Shown here one piece after another: positions 1-11,149 of a stretch of DNA of 64,000 nt. The translations under genes and the position numbers were made by a program. The notes below the pieces were generated by a model. The model searched no databases and had not been told where the DNA came from. It saw only the letters and a program-made list of their open reading frames with translations. Source of the stretch: Gnetum montanum (lineage: Eukaryota; Streptophyta; Gnetopsida; Gnetales; Gnetaceae); contig MNCI01010715.1 in the NCBI GenBank assembly GCA_015680685.1, positions 67,787 through 131,786 of the forward strand. Reading direction: 5' to 3'. Position 1 is the first letter of the stretch; each line of letters begins with the position of its first letter.

Positions 1-300
1 TGGGTATGACCAACCACACACAGTGGTAACTATGTCCTCCACCAATCCCAAGGGAATGGTGATGGACTAGTCAGCTAGCTCTAGTTGAATATTGCTCATC
101 TTGAGTTGGGACAAGTTCCAAGCTTGATACATTTCTTGTGAGATTAAGTTGACTCTGGAACCTAAGTCAAGAAGAGCCTTATGTGGTTCGTTCTCAGAAA
201 CTTGGAGGTAGATTAAGGGACTTTCAAGGTCAGAGAGTTTTCTAGGAAGGTGGCCCACCTTGATCCAATCGATAATGGTATGTGTTAACATAACCATATG
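1..300 (-). pseudogene. pol: Retropepsin-like aspartic protease domain, partial, GypA-L
   Basis: The minus-strand reading contains ALLDLGSRVNLIS at about 140-180, the active-site loop of a retroviral-type aspartic protease, which would cut the Gag-Pol polyprotein. Relatives read LLDSG here. In this copy the catalytic D-S/T-G triplet has become D-L-G, which should abolish activity. Upstream, in frame, is the segment WIKVGHLPRKL, which has a stop in the GypA copy. The second half, with the ILGRPWL-like flap segment, is beyond the window edge. Confidence 0.8.
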
Positions 301-479
301 CGTTAAGCCCTGTTGTTGGTTTGAAGGGAGCTTCGAAGCCTTGTATGTTGGAGGAGTGTGCATAGACTCAACCACTTGTGGTTGTGAGAGCTTGTTTGGG
401 CTTTTGGTTCTAAAGAAAGGTCTTCTCTTCTTGCGGTTGTCAGAACCAGCAATGGGTTGAAGGTTCACAGCTCTCGTAG

Positions 480-2830
480 CATTACATTACTGTGGTTGAG
501 TTGGGAGTTCCCCTTGCATTGTTGGAGTGGGTGGTAGTGGAACTATCGGCGTATGAGTGGCAGATGGATTCAGAGGATGGTACACATGTGGTGTGTCTTC
601 CGTAGAAGAAGGAGTCCTAAAATACTCCCAAACTTGGTAGTGACATTGTGGGGTTGCGTGATCCATAGAGTCACTTGGAGAAACCGGCTGCTGCACGTAA
701 TAGCCATATGGGTCTGGTTGCCGATAAGGGTATTGTTATCTAGGAAATGGCATCCCCCATGACTGTGGGTGTTGCCACTGCTGATGTTGTCTGATAGGTT
801 GTGGTAGAGTTCCACTTGGATAATATGTTAACGGTTGGTGGAACTGCCTTGGGTTACCTTGGGGATAAGGTAACCTTCGGGGTTCTTTCCATCTGTTAAG
901 TCTTGGGTTGAGCGCATACACTCTGGACTCTTGCAGATGTGAGATTATTGGACAACATCCCTTAGGATGATCATATTGGTAGATCTCACATCCACCATCA
1001 TTTTCTGTGTTAGAATCCACAACCTCATCGGAGATAGACATTTTTTCCTTACCCTTGTCACGTGCATGGCCTGCAACTCTCTCCGCTTTTTCTTATCGTG
1101 GTCACTACTTCGTTCCTCCTTAGACTCCTCTATGATTTTTAGGACAATTTCAATTTTACTATCTAAGGAGCTCCATATTTCATCTACCTTAACCAATACT
1201 TCCATAGCTTTTGAAGTGGTAAGGTTTTTCTATTCACCAACTCTTTGAGTGGTGACTCATCTTCTTCATCGTAGAATCTCACTCCCTTCTTTCAGAGGGA
1301 AGGATCGTGGTTATATTCTTTCGTTATTTCTCTTTTTCATAGCTTCCCTTCTTCTTTGGCTACTTTCTCTAACAATCGATGAATTTCATGGGATCTAAGC
1401 TTAGATAATCTCCCTTGGGCATAAGTCCCAAGGGTTCTCCTGGTCTCATGTCTTAGCCCATCTACGAGGTGGCGTAGTTGATCCTGTTGTGCGTAACCAT
1501 GGCCCAGGCAGCGATGTAGCAATGCATAGTATCAGCCCATGGTAGCATCCAAGGGTTTGTGATTACCTTGCTTCCATCCTTGGATCTTCTTACACAAGTT
1601 AGACACTCTGGAGTACGTTTGGTATTTATCGTTGAACAACTCTAACATTGTACTCCATCTCCTAATGGTTTTCAGCTCTAAGGACTGGTACCAACTCTCT
1701 GCTTCCTTTATGAGTGTCCTAGGAAAAAAATTTAGTTTCTACCACTCATTCTCAATATTTTGCAAGGCATAGGCATCATGGAATGCCTATAAATGATTTT
1801 GTAGATCAGTGTTGTATCCCCCTTCGAAGCGTGGGATATTATTTATATCTAATCTTTTGATCCGACTATCTTTCTGATGCCTTGTAGGTATTCTAACTAC
1901 CTTCGTAATATCTAGCATACTTTAGGTGGCAAGTAGGGGTTTGTCATGATCATCTCTCTCATGACATCTATGATGTCTACGTTGTTCCCTACTTTTCCTT
2001 CTTTCATGCCTTGATTCTCTTGACTACCCTTGTCCTCGCTCTCGACTCTCTCGTCGAGGTCTCTCATTTCGTTTACCCTTATCCTCACTGTTATGCTCTT
2101 GGTGATTGCATCCTGATGTGGAAGGAGAGGGTGAATGGTGTGATGAAGGAGAAGAAGAAGGGGAACCATCACCATGATGATGTTTCTCACCTTCTCTTTT
2201 GTGGCTATGGCCCCGATCGTTATGACGATTAGAATTCCTGTCCTTGTCATGTGTTTTTGTTCCCTTAGTAAACACTTGGTGTTCATGGGCATTAGAACCA
2301 AGGTTGTGTATCGTGGAGTGCAGGTTCTAATACCCCACCTCCTTACCATCGTTAGGAGGGGGAACATCATCTTGTGGAGAACCTATTGAGATAGGTTCAC
2401 CACCCGTAATTTCTCTTATGATGAGCGAAGCATTACGGGGGCCTTTGCCCTTCAACAATGTGTGGTGACTCTCCTGCCGCAAGTCCCATTGATGTTGTGC
2501 TATTGTGGGATGGTAGTCCCTTGTGTTATAATCTTTTACAACGTATTCAACATATAGTTGCATTATGTCTATCTGTGCTAGAGCACGAAGGAGCATGTTA
2601 GGGACTACCTGATCTAGGGGTAACACTATGTTACCTTGCAAGTCACACCAACGCAGTTGTTCATCCTGATGGAGGATACAAGTAAAATTGGGGATATACT
2701 CATCGGGATGAATATATACCACACTGAATTCCTGAGGAACTGGAGGATTTTGGTTATGTGTGTTAGATTGCCGATGGTCTCTTGTGTGATCCCTAGGTGG
2801 TGAAGTGCTTTTATGAGAAGAAGAAGACAT
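480..2830 (-). pseudogene. gag: Gag polyprotein gene, decayed, GypA-L
   Basis: Gag forms the virus-like particle in the cytoplasm and packages element RNA. The start at 2830 (MSSSSHKST) is chosen because GypA, GypB and GypC start with the same MSSS. In order are an N-terminal region with YIHPDEYIPNF and LHQDEQLRW, a His/Arg/Ser-rich segment near 2030-2280 (KHHHGDGSPSSS), the retrotransposon gag core (missing its own long ORF but readable around 1550-1800), the conserved gag helix LGHGYAQQDQLRH at about 1480-1510, a compact knuckle CEIYQYDHPKGCC at about 950-995, and a Pro/Gln-rich tail with SWGM near 745-800. Frames are broken by stops and shifts, so this is not translatable as one protein. 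Confidence 0.85.
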
Positions 2831-2956
2831 TGTTATTTTATTCGATGCACTAATTAACCATTATTTAAATTTTCTTCTAATTAACCCTAAGGGTTCGTTT
2901 AAGCTCCCAACAATGTGGATAATTTTCTATGTTCTACTTAGCGCACAGACACTTAG

Positions 2957-2975
2957 TCCCCAGCAATGGCGCTAA
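2957..2975 (-). promoter_or_regulatory. Primer-binding site, tRNA-Asp type
   Basis: The minus strand reads ttagcgccattgctgggga directly after the LTR end. The complement of the plant tRNA-Asp 3' end is TTGGCGCCGTTGCCGGGGA (recalled, not searched). There are three mismatches, all transitions. It marks where minus-strand DNA synthesis starts and so fixes element direction. Confidence 0.85.
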
Positions 2976-3926
2976 TGATGAGTGGCGAGGTATCCCTACA
3001 CTCAACCATACGAATATGAGCGTTACACGCATGATTCGGTCGAACTCCACAGACTAAGTGCCTACACACCTTATGGAACACTTGAGGTTAATTGTTCATT
3101 GTCTTCCCAGACTTACTTTTATTTGTCACGGTTGTATGGTTAAGTAAGTCTGAGGTATGTGATTTTTATAGTTTTTATGTTTTATCTCCTATGCTAATGA
3201 GGTGAAGGGTGAAGAGGCTAATTAACTAACTTTAACTAACTAACTAAGCCTTAATTAACCTAGCATCAGCATCTGTTCCCACTTACCATTCACACCATGA
3301 ACCAATGTAACCTTGGTTACCAAATGCTATTCGTTACTGGGATTACCAAGCGTAACGCATGTGCTCGAAGCGGTCGTACTGAATGCACTTAACTATGGGA
3401 GAAGGGTTGAGAGAGATCTAATTAACTAATAAAGCAATTAAATGATGAACAATAAATAACAATAATTAAAATCCTAATTAGCTTAGTCCATGCACTGCAA
3501 GGTTTATCCAAAAGTTCGTCTTTATTGTCGTACACATCGAAGTGTTCAGTTTGAAGTGTAGCATTAAAGACTAAGCTAAATAGGCTAAATAGGGCTTTAT
3601 TTATTATTTATCATTTAAATGCTTTATTAGTCTTTATTTAGTTAGCCTATTAAGAAAGCTTATCTTTATTGTCGTTCACATCGACGTGTTTAGGTATATC
3701 AGTGCTAAAAAAAAGATCCAGACACTTCTCAATTCCTATTAAAGGCACTTAGAAAATATTCTAACTCTCAAATGAACAAACTACAAGAGCTTTGCTATGC
3801 TACTAAACAACAAATTCCTTACATGCACTAGGTGCATGTATTTATATAGGCAAGATAAGACACTCCATTGATGCATAATGATGCATTGACAAGATCACAT
3901 CAATGCAACCAACCGATGATTCATCA
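2976..3926 (-). repeat. 5' LTR of GypA-L
   Basis: A 951-bp LTR bounded by TGATG and CATCA inverted termini. On the minus strand a TATA-like cctatataaat lies at about 3838-3848, and the aataaagat poly(A) motif is near 3660. The U5 end (atacctcgccactcatca) matches GypA. The U3 end here is made of gatgcat/tcaatg-type repeats instead of the GATATC palindromes of GypA, so U3 differs although the coding region is shared. Confidence 0.85.
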
Positions 3927-5599
3927 CCTATTTTAAGTTGAATCATAGATATTGAAAAGTAATGTAAATCTTGTTAAAACTATGACATTCCTTCATATTA
4001 ATAATTAATTTTCTTTACTTTTTTTAGAGTATCAATTGTAAGGTTGCATACTTAACTTGATAGCCTTAATAATGGAAATTTTTTTCTTCCATATGTTTTT
4101 ATAATGTCTACTCAATTTCAAGCTTATGATGTACTCTAAATTTTCTTTGCTCATTATTAATATTTTTTTGGAGTGTGAATTAAGACTTTTAATTTGGAAG
4201 TTCTAAGTTATGAATTCAATTATAATATGTAATATTGAGTTATAAAGTTCTTACTTGACTATGCACAACCTTCCAAAGAGGTTAGGCTTTTGTTCAACTA
4301 CCAACCCTTCTAGGACCTTGCTTAGTAGGATGAGCATTGTGGCTCTGGGTAATGATCCTTTCTAAAGTTCTTACTTGACTATATGTCTTGAGGGTAAATA
4401 TTAATAAAAAATGTTTTAGGTTTCAATAGCACATAACCCATCCTTCCAACCCTCTCCCTACCCCATAAAATAAAATAAAATAAAAACCCATAATATGGAG
4501 CTTCCAAATGAAGATTATTACCACTCGACTAACATGTCAATTTTTCAACATCTCTTGAAACTAAAACTTTCGAAGACCCCCAAAAAAATATTAATAATAG
4601 TCAAAAAAATCTTATGTACATCACTGTAGTTGCTTAATTACTAAGTAGAAAGCACCAAAAAAACATGGAAAAAAATTTCCAATTTTAGGGATGTTGGCTC
4701 AGATGTACAACCTTAAAATTGGTGATCTGAAAAATTAATAGAGGAAACTTAATTGTTACTAGGATAATGGTCTAGTCATAACAAAATTTACATTACTTTT
4801 AAAATTCATGTTTGAACTTAAAGTAGTAAAAATGAATCCAAGGTACTAATAGAAACTTTTTACAAAGCACCAACTTTTGTAGGAAAGGAAGATCTAATAG
4901 AAAATGGTGATACATATTTTCAACCATGATTAACTTTACACCAAAAATCTTTGTCATTCTTTTATAGCCCACTTATCAACAAAAGTTTTAACCTTTGAGA
5001 GAGGGAGGGGAAAAGGTGTTGGACTAGAAAAAAATGAATAATAATAATAATAATTCAAAGTATATCAAATCATTAAAGAAAAAGTATAGAGAAAAAGACC
5101 AACAATTTTGAGTATATCTTTTTAGGTTTTCATCCCTATAACTAATCCTTAAAAAACCTTTCCTTTGGGGTAGGAAAAGGATCAAGCCTTACCTTTATTT
5201 AGAAATTTCCTCATGGGTTTTTACTTCTTACTAATGGATTTCTTATTAAGAGAAGGAGAAACTCTATCTAAAGAATAAAGAATATATAATTCAGATATAA
5301 ATAACAAATAGCAATAAAAGGTGAAAGCTTCCAAAACAAAAAGAAATTAATAGTTTAACTTTCACTAGGATCTTTTTTTTAAAAAAAAGTTATAGTTGAG
5401 AAGCAACATTTTTGAGAAATTGGTACTTGACACCTAAAGAGAGGTCATAGTTATGTGCTTATTGCTGGAACATATTTGCACATTGAAGCTTCCAAATAGT
5501 GTATAGAACAAGTGATTGAAAAAAAATCCCAAATACAAAGAAATGAGGTAGACAAAGTAGGTTGATCACCAAGAATGACTTTATTGATGTTTAGTAGAA
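3927..5599. other. AT-rich stretch without recognisable genes
   Basis: No ORF or family signature was recognised. It holds a 19-bp direct repeat (aaagttcttacttgactat, near 4243 and 4364), homopolymer runs and a short TAA microsatellite near 5040. It may be ancient, unrecognisable transposon DNA. Confidence 0.6.
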
Positions 5600-6450
5600 A
5601 GTTGTTACAAATTTTCGATGTTCATTTCCAAGCATGTTAGAAATAAAACACTAAAAAAAAAATGAGAAAATGAGTTGTTACTTCTACAAAGAGGATATTG
5701 AGAAGAAACATTTCTCTTATGTTTAAGACAAGTGTAGATAGAAAGACCTTGACGAATAAGATATAATAAAAAATACAAATTTTTGGATTTGGAAAAGCAT
5801 GATACAAATTGTTATCAATTTTAAATAAATTCTCAAGATTAGAAATTAATTTTTTAAAATTATTTTTCCTCTTTCTATTCAAATCATAGAGGCTAGAAGC
5901 TTCATTCTAAATAATCCATCTATCATGCATATGTAGACAAAAATCTACAGTGAGACCAAATCTACTCCAAGTGGTACACAATTTAGATGTATTAGTAGCC
6001 TAAGTTCTTTCATCTTCATTAAAAGGAAGTTACCATGTACTAATTTGCTTAAGCATATCTTATGAACTATAATATGATTATAATTCTAATATTTACTAAG
6101 CTTTAACCATGTCTTCTAAAATTTATTTAAGAATTGGAGAACTAGGAATAGAAATGGCCTAAGGAAAAAAATAGTAAAGAAAATTATTAAAAGATAAAAT
6201 ACTATCATTCTTATGTTTTCCTTGCATAATTCTATTTCTTAAAAGGAGCATTCAAATGTCATTTCCATTAGTGCACTTTATAATCCATTTTGCTATAAGA
6301 GAAATACCCTAGTTATAATAATTAATGAGGCCAAGTCCTTCATATTTCTTGCTACTAGTGTAAATATTCCAAAAAACTCTAGATAAACCTTTTCTATGTT
6401 GCTTAGTATTAGTTGATAATTCATACATTATCTTGATTCATGAATCATTA
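5600..6450 (-). pseudogene. LINE (non-LTR retrotransposon) remnant, region after the RT
   Basis: One minus-strand frame runs from about 6430 down to 5637 with only scattered stops. It includes RVFWNIYTSSKKYEGLGLIN followed by ISLIAKWI. Plant LINE polyproteins carry a W..(I/V)..PK..GGLGL(I/R) segment and an AKW.WR-like segment between RT and the zinc-binding C-terminus, and this reading follows that order. The LINE RT itself and the 3' end are not seen, so it is a 5'- and 3'-truncated fragment. The frame is kept over about 800 bp, which is hard to explain by chance in AT-rich DNA. Family level is from memory of LINE proteins. Confidence 0.65.
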
Positions 6451-6487
6451 CTATTATGCCAAGTTAGTCAAAGTCAAAAGTATGTGT

Positions 6488-6646
6488 GTTATATTAAGTT
6501 GATTGCAATGATGTCTTACAAATTGTAACAAAGTGTTGAGTTGGTTACGATGATGTATTACAAATTGTAATAAAGTGTTGAGTTAGTTATGATGGTCTAT
6601 TACAAGTCATAATGAAGTATTATGTCAGTTACAATGAGTCATGACC
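6488..6646. repeat. 42-bp imperfect tandem repeat, about 3.6 copies
   Basis: Units beginning near 6489, 6534, 6576 and 6618 share gttgagttrgttaygatg and attacaaattgtaa. The period is 42 bp. It lies just upstream of the copia gag and could be part of the copia 5' LTR or leader, but I could not find LTR ends. Confidence 0.7.
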
Positions 6647-6889
6647 CTTCATCATGTTAAAGGTGTGGTCAATCTTAAGTCAAAAAATAAGTAGAGAAAA
6701 GAAAAATAAAGATTGATAAGAAGTTAAGAAGAAATACAATTGTTATAGCTAAAAGATCCAAAAATACAATATTGTGGAAGGAATTTATTTCAAGAAAATA
6801 AAGACTATTGACTACAAAATTATTTTATTGAGGTTAAAACTCATTATAAAATCTTGTGGAATGCTTTTGAATGATACTACGCTAATTTA

Positions 6890-7750
6890 AACATGGTATT
6901 GAAGGGAGTAGAAGGCATAACAATGAGTAATGAATAAGAATCTATGAAGAAAAATAAGAATGCAAATCTTGAAGATGCAACCAATTCCATATACAATATG
7001 ATGCTGAATGAAGAGGATAATAAAAGTTTCCTAAGATTACTAATGAACAAGATTGTAATTATAGACTTGTAGAACTTTACGATGAAGAACTACAACTAGA
7101 CATAGAGAATGAGGATAATTCTATGAGTTAGCAGACTCTTACATGATGATTGGAAGATAGAACAAAATGATATGTTCTTAAACATTCTATAAACTAGTAT
7201 ATATGATGGTATCTCATCTAGTGTATGGTATAAACATAGCTACAAAAATTGTGGGATGTCTATAGTAGATGTTTGAATCCTTAGATCAAGCAAGAAAAGA
7301 TCACCTCTTCTTAAAACTACAACCAATGAAGATGAATGCAGGACATACATAAACACACCTTATCAAAGATATAAAGGTAGTTATATTAGATATTAAATAT
7401 GAAAATGAAGAAGTAACTAATGAAGAAAAAGTTAGTTGTCTCCTATGAGCACTTCTAGATAAGTATAAAGGTCTTACTTAAGCACTTGATGCCTTAAGAG
7501 AGAGACTTGACTTTCCAACATTAATAGCTCAATTGTAGTTGTAAGAAACAAAGATGAAATTAGAATAGAAATCATAAAATTTAGAAAAAGTTATGTATAC
7601 TCAAAGAAATAAGCAAAGAAGACACTGGTTATAGTATTGACATTATGATAATTAACAAAGTTCAAGATTTAATAATCAAATGAATCAACAATAGGCTTGT
7701 TGTATTTGTGGAAAAGAGGCCATATACTCAAAGATTGTTGGTTCAATCTT
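6890..7750 (+). pseudogene. gag: Copia gag with CCHC zinc knuckle, decayed
   Basis: A UBN2-type copia gag pattern is visible: LDQARKDHLFLKLQPMKMN at about 7270-7335, then NEEKVSCLL with a later LDKYKGL near 7460. A C-x2-C-x4-H-x4-C knuckle follows at about 7699-7740, CCICG then KRGHILKDC. The two halves of the knuckle lie in different frames, so a one-base indel sits inside it. Gag would coat element RNA. The N-terminus is not clear. Several in-frame stops are present. Confidence 0.7.
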
Positions 7751-7939
7751 AAGAATGCAAGATCCTTTTTCATTCAACAAAGGATTATTAAAGAGAACAT
7801 GGATCAACAAAAGTGGAATAGAAATAATAATAATAATAGAAATAATTACCACAAGAATAAAGCAAATTTGTTAAAGGATGAAGTAGTCTCAATTATTAAG
7901 GATATTACAAGCCAAGATAAAGTAGCTAAAGTAGAACAC

Positions 7940-8260
7940 AACACCTAGTATGTTGATTCTGGATGTTCCAGAGATGTATAAAAAAGTCATAACATATTCC
8001 AAAACCTATGCACCATAAATACTAGTGAAGCTAAGACACTTGCTAGAGCCATTTGTAAGTATAAAGGAATTGGTAATATTAATACGAAAATTGTAGATCA
8101 ACCAATACAAAGTAAAAATGTGTACTACATCTTAGCATTGAAAGGATGCAAGTTATTGTATGTATCCAAATGGATCAAAATTAGACACAAAATAGTCTTT
8201 GAACAATATTTAAGCAAGAATGTAAAATGTATACTATTAGAAAATAAATCATAAAAAGAT
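7940..8260 (+). pseudogene. pol: Copia protease domain, decayed
   Basis: VDSGCS at 7952-7969 is the copia aspartic protease signature, D-S-G followed by Cys/Ala and Ser/Thr. The downstream reading includes NVYYILALKGCKLLYVSKW, matching the typical copia (N/D)V(L/Y)YVP.L..NL(L/I)SV segment. An in-frame stop follows a few residues after the active site. Confidence 0.75.
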
Positions 8261-8269
8261 GTTAGTAGA

Positions 8270-9280
8270 GACAAAAGAAGTAAATGGAGTATTTAAGTTG
8301 CATCAAGTAAGAGAGGTTATCTACTCAATTAAAAATGAAGATGAAATGTTATGGTATCTAAGACTTGGACATATGAATAGAAGTTATATGAAGAAGCTAT
8401 TACGATCTTCTCATGGTTTACCATAACTTAATCTAAACTATGGTATATTCTACAAATCATGTGCACCAATAAGAAAACAAGAATAACTAATCCACATATG
8501 AGAAATATGGCTTTAAAAACAAAGCTAAATATTATACATTTAGATGTTGGTTTGTACACTAATGCAACTTCATTGGGAAGAGTAAAATAATTTATAATCT
8601 ACATTAATGAATATTCATGTACAGTAGATATATATTATCAAATCCAAAGTGGAAGTTTTTGATACCTTTAGAAAATGTAAAGAGCTTGTGGAGAAACAAA
8701 TTGGATTATCAATCATGAAGCTACAAATTGATAATGGAACAAAATACATTAATAGAGAATTCCAAGAATACCTTACAAATGAAGGGATTTTTCATCAAAA
8801 GACTATTTTGTACTATCCAAAACAAAATGGCTTTGTTGAGCATAAGAATTGAATAATTGGTGAAATAATACAATATATGTTAGCCCAATCCAAACTAGAT
8901 GATTCCTTTTGAAAAGAAACCATACAAATTGTAGTTTACATCATTAATAGAAGTCCTACTCTCTATTTACATTTTGAATGGCCAAATACAATATGGAATA
9001 GAAGGAAGCCCAACTTGGGATACTTACAAGTCTTTGGCTATAGAGTATATTTCCACATAGTAACTCAAACTAGATTAAGCCCAAAAGCAAAAGAAGGATA
9101 TTTCATAGGATATGATGTTCATATAAAAAATTATCAAATTTGGGACCCAAAGGAAGAAAAATTAGTAGTGACAAGTGATGTGATGTTTAATGAAGATAAG
9201 TTATTGGAAGATAAAACAATTTGTAGGAATTCTACAAATACTAATTACAATGAAGACAATGTCTACAATAATGGTTAAAG
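8270..9280 (+). pseudogene. pol: Copia GAG-pre-integrase and integrase, decayed
   Basis: The pre-integrase segment LWYLRLGHMNRSYMKKL lies near 8345-8400. The integrase core follows, with LQIDNGTKYIN at about 8720-8755 (second catalytic Asp) and YPKQNGFVEHKN at about 8815-8850 (catalytic Glu region; relatives read PQQNGVAERKN). The C-terminal copia segment SPKAKEGYFIGYD is at about 9080-9112, followed by YQIWDP. The zinc-binding HHCC part is scrambled by stops. Integrase would insert the cDNA in the nucleus. Confidence 0.8.
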
Positions 9281-9519
9281 TCCTGCAACTTACTTACATC
9301 AACATTACAATAAAGATGAACAAGTCAATCCAAATTTAGAAAATCTTAATCCTTAAGATAATGAAAATAATAATATTAGTGAAGAACCTAAAAGATCTTG
9401 AGAATAGGAGTGGACAATTAAAATCATTAGAAACTAGGAAAACCTAGATATTACTGAACCAAGACTTATGAGAAGTTAATACAATAAACTACATCGTAAT
9501 GATATTATTGCCAGCATTA

Positions 9520-10018
9520 CGACATTGGATAAAGAAGTTGCAAAGATAGTTACTCAAGCCTTTACAATGGACCATTGGAAAAAGGAAATGGAGGCTAAAA
9601 TCACAATAATGAAAAAATAAGAAGTATGGGCATTAGAATCTTGTCTAAAAGAAAGACAACTTATTAAGAATTAATGAGTCTTTATGATTAAGCTAAAAGA
9701 TGATGGAACAATGGATAAGTATAAGATCAAATCGGTTGCCAAAGGATTCTTTCAAATTAAAAAAATTGATTACAAAGATACATTTACCCCTAATGCATGC
9801 ATGGTGATCCTTAGGATAATTATCTTCTTATTTTCTAAGCTAAAATGGAAAATTCATTTAATCGATGTCAAATCATCCTTTTTGTATAAAGATTTATAGG
9901 AAGGAATACATATAGAACAACTAAAGGGATTCATAAAAGATGAGAAGTTGGTATGTACGCTACGAAAGGCTATCTACAAACTAAAATAAGCACCAATAGT
10001 ATGGTACCAAAAGATTAA
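9520..10018 (+). pseudogene. pol: Copia reverse transcriptase, N-terminal part, cut by GypB
   Basis: The reading shows AFTMDHWKKEMEAKI, then DGTMDKYKIKSVAKGFFQ and DYKDTFTPNACM, then IHLIDVKSSFLYKDL, and YKLK...PIVWYQKI at the edge. This is the familiar copia RT order, from the W..AM..E segment through the first catalytic Asp (Q.DV..AFL) to P..WY. In this copy D of LIDVKSSFL is kept. A stop replaces Gln after YKLK. The frame is cut at 10018. Confidence 0.85.
10014..10018. repeat. Target-site duplication, left copy (ATTAA)
   Basis: attaa directly abuts the TGATGAG terminus of GypB, and an identical attaa lies at 22622-22626 after the other end. A 5-bp duplication is the norm for Ty3/gypsy integrase. 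Confidence 0.93.
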
Positions 10019-10944
10019 TGATGAGCAACAAGGTACCCCTACATCCAACCATACGAATCACAAAGTGTTCACATGCAATTTGGTCAAATTCCATGGACTT
10101 TACAATTTCCAGTACACTAGTCTTCTAGGAAGAAAACCTTGCCCTAAGGTCATTCATTGTCTTCCCAATTACACTTGTGAAGCATAATGGTATGGTTAAG
10201 AGTAATCGAGGCATATCATTTTTATCATTTTATGTTTTATGTTTTTGGGTGCTTGAAGAAAGGGAGATAGAGTAATTTAATGACTAATCTAAATTAACTA
10301 ACTTACTGGTCTCTAACTAATCCTAACATAAGCATTTTTTCCCACTTTTTGTACATGTCCTAAACCCACGTATCCACTGCTAGGTTACTAAGCACTACGC
10401 CACTAGGTGCACCAAGCATTAATGCTGTTGGGATTACCAAGCGAATAAATGTTTTTCTTGAAGTAGTTATACTTATGTATTTAATCTATCTAGCTTATAT
10501 TATTTAATTATCTTAATTAGCTTAATTATTGGAAAATATTGAATAACTGGTTAAAAACATTAAATGCATAAATGAAATAATTAATCTATCCAAAATGCTA
10601 CAAGGTTTATCAGAAAGCTCATCTTTATTACTGCACACACTATCGTGCTTAGGTATAACAATGCTCGAATAAAGATCCATACACTCAATGACTCTTACTG
10701 TGGGCACTTAGGAGAAATATTCTAACTTTCCAATGTGAAAACTATAAGAGTTTAGCTACTACTAAAATCTCATTGCCATAAATGCAACTAGTTAGTGCAT
10801 ACTTATAGCTGAAAAGCGGATCCTATGTCCATGGGGCCTCGTTGATGCATCATTTCATGCGTCGATGAGGCCTCATCGACAAGGCCTAGTCAATGAGGCT
10901 GCCTTGACAAGGCCTCATCAATTCAACTAAACATCAACTCATCA
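10019..10944 (-). repeat. 3' LTR of GypB
   Basis: A 926-bp LTR with TGATG/CATCA termini. The U3 end (right) holds repeated gtcgatgagg/cctcatcgac motifs. On the minus strand the ATCTTTATT and AATAAAGAT arms lie at 10668-10676 and 10621-10629 and frame the poly(A) signal. U5 holds repeats of the type gcttggtaatcccagcag. It is about 340 bp longer than the 5' LTR, because that copy is cut at an n. Confidence 0.9.
10861..10880. repeat. 20-bp perfect palindrome in GypB U3
   Basis: gtcgatgaggcctcatcgac equals its own reverse complement. Neighbouring copies (caaggcctag, caaggcctcatcaa) are partial versions. It sits upstream of the TATA region of the LTR and is a candidate transcription-factor array. 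Confidence 0.95.
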
Positions 10945-10957
10945 TACCCCCATGATC
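10945..10957 (-). promoter_or_regulatory. Polypurine tract of GypB
   Basis: The minus strand reads gatcatgggggta immediately before the 3' LTR. GypC has agtcatgggggta in the same place. This purine run would prime plus-strand DNA synthesis. Confidence 0.85.
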
Positions 10958-11149
10958 AAATGAAAACTTGTCCTTGAGTTCCTTTATAAAATTAGGAAGG
11001 TATGAGATTATTGAATGACTCTTAACAAAATAAAACAAAACAGACTGACTTGACAAAACTAAGTGCTTGAGTGTATAGATCAACATAATACAAAAATTAT
11101 GATGTTCATGACACAAAATTGAACATCATGACATGACTCTTCAAACTTG

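Larger units (their letters stand above)
1..3926 (-). mobile_element. GypA-L: 5' portion of a Ty3/gypsy (Athila/Tat-like) element
   Basis: Read on the minus strand, this is LTR, tRNA-Asp-type primer site, gag, then the start of protease, and it runs off the left edge of the window. Its gag and protease match those of GypA (43266-50401) in order and in protein sequence, so both belong to one family. The right edge is set by the LTR terminus TGATG...CATCA. The base after it starts the flank cctat, whose partner duplication lies outside the window. The 3' half is not visible, so it cannot be told whether this copy carries RT and integrase. It is an old copy with several stops. Confidence 0.9.
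6660..10018 (+). mobile_element. Ty1/copia element, left part, interrupted by GypB
   Basis: On the plus strand the order is gag, zinc knuckle, protease, integrase, RT, which is the copia order (integrase before RT). The element is cut at 10018 inside RT, and the missing RT part resumes at 22627 on the far side of GypB. LTRs were not identified on either side. Many stops and frameshifts mark an old copy. The left limit is approximate. Confidence 0.88.
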
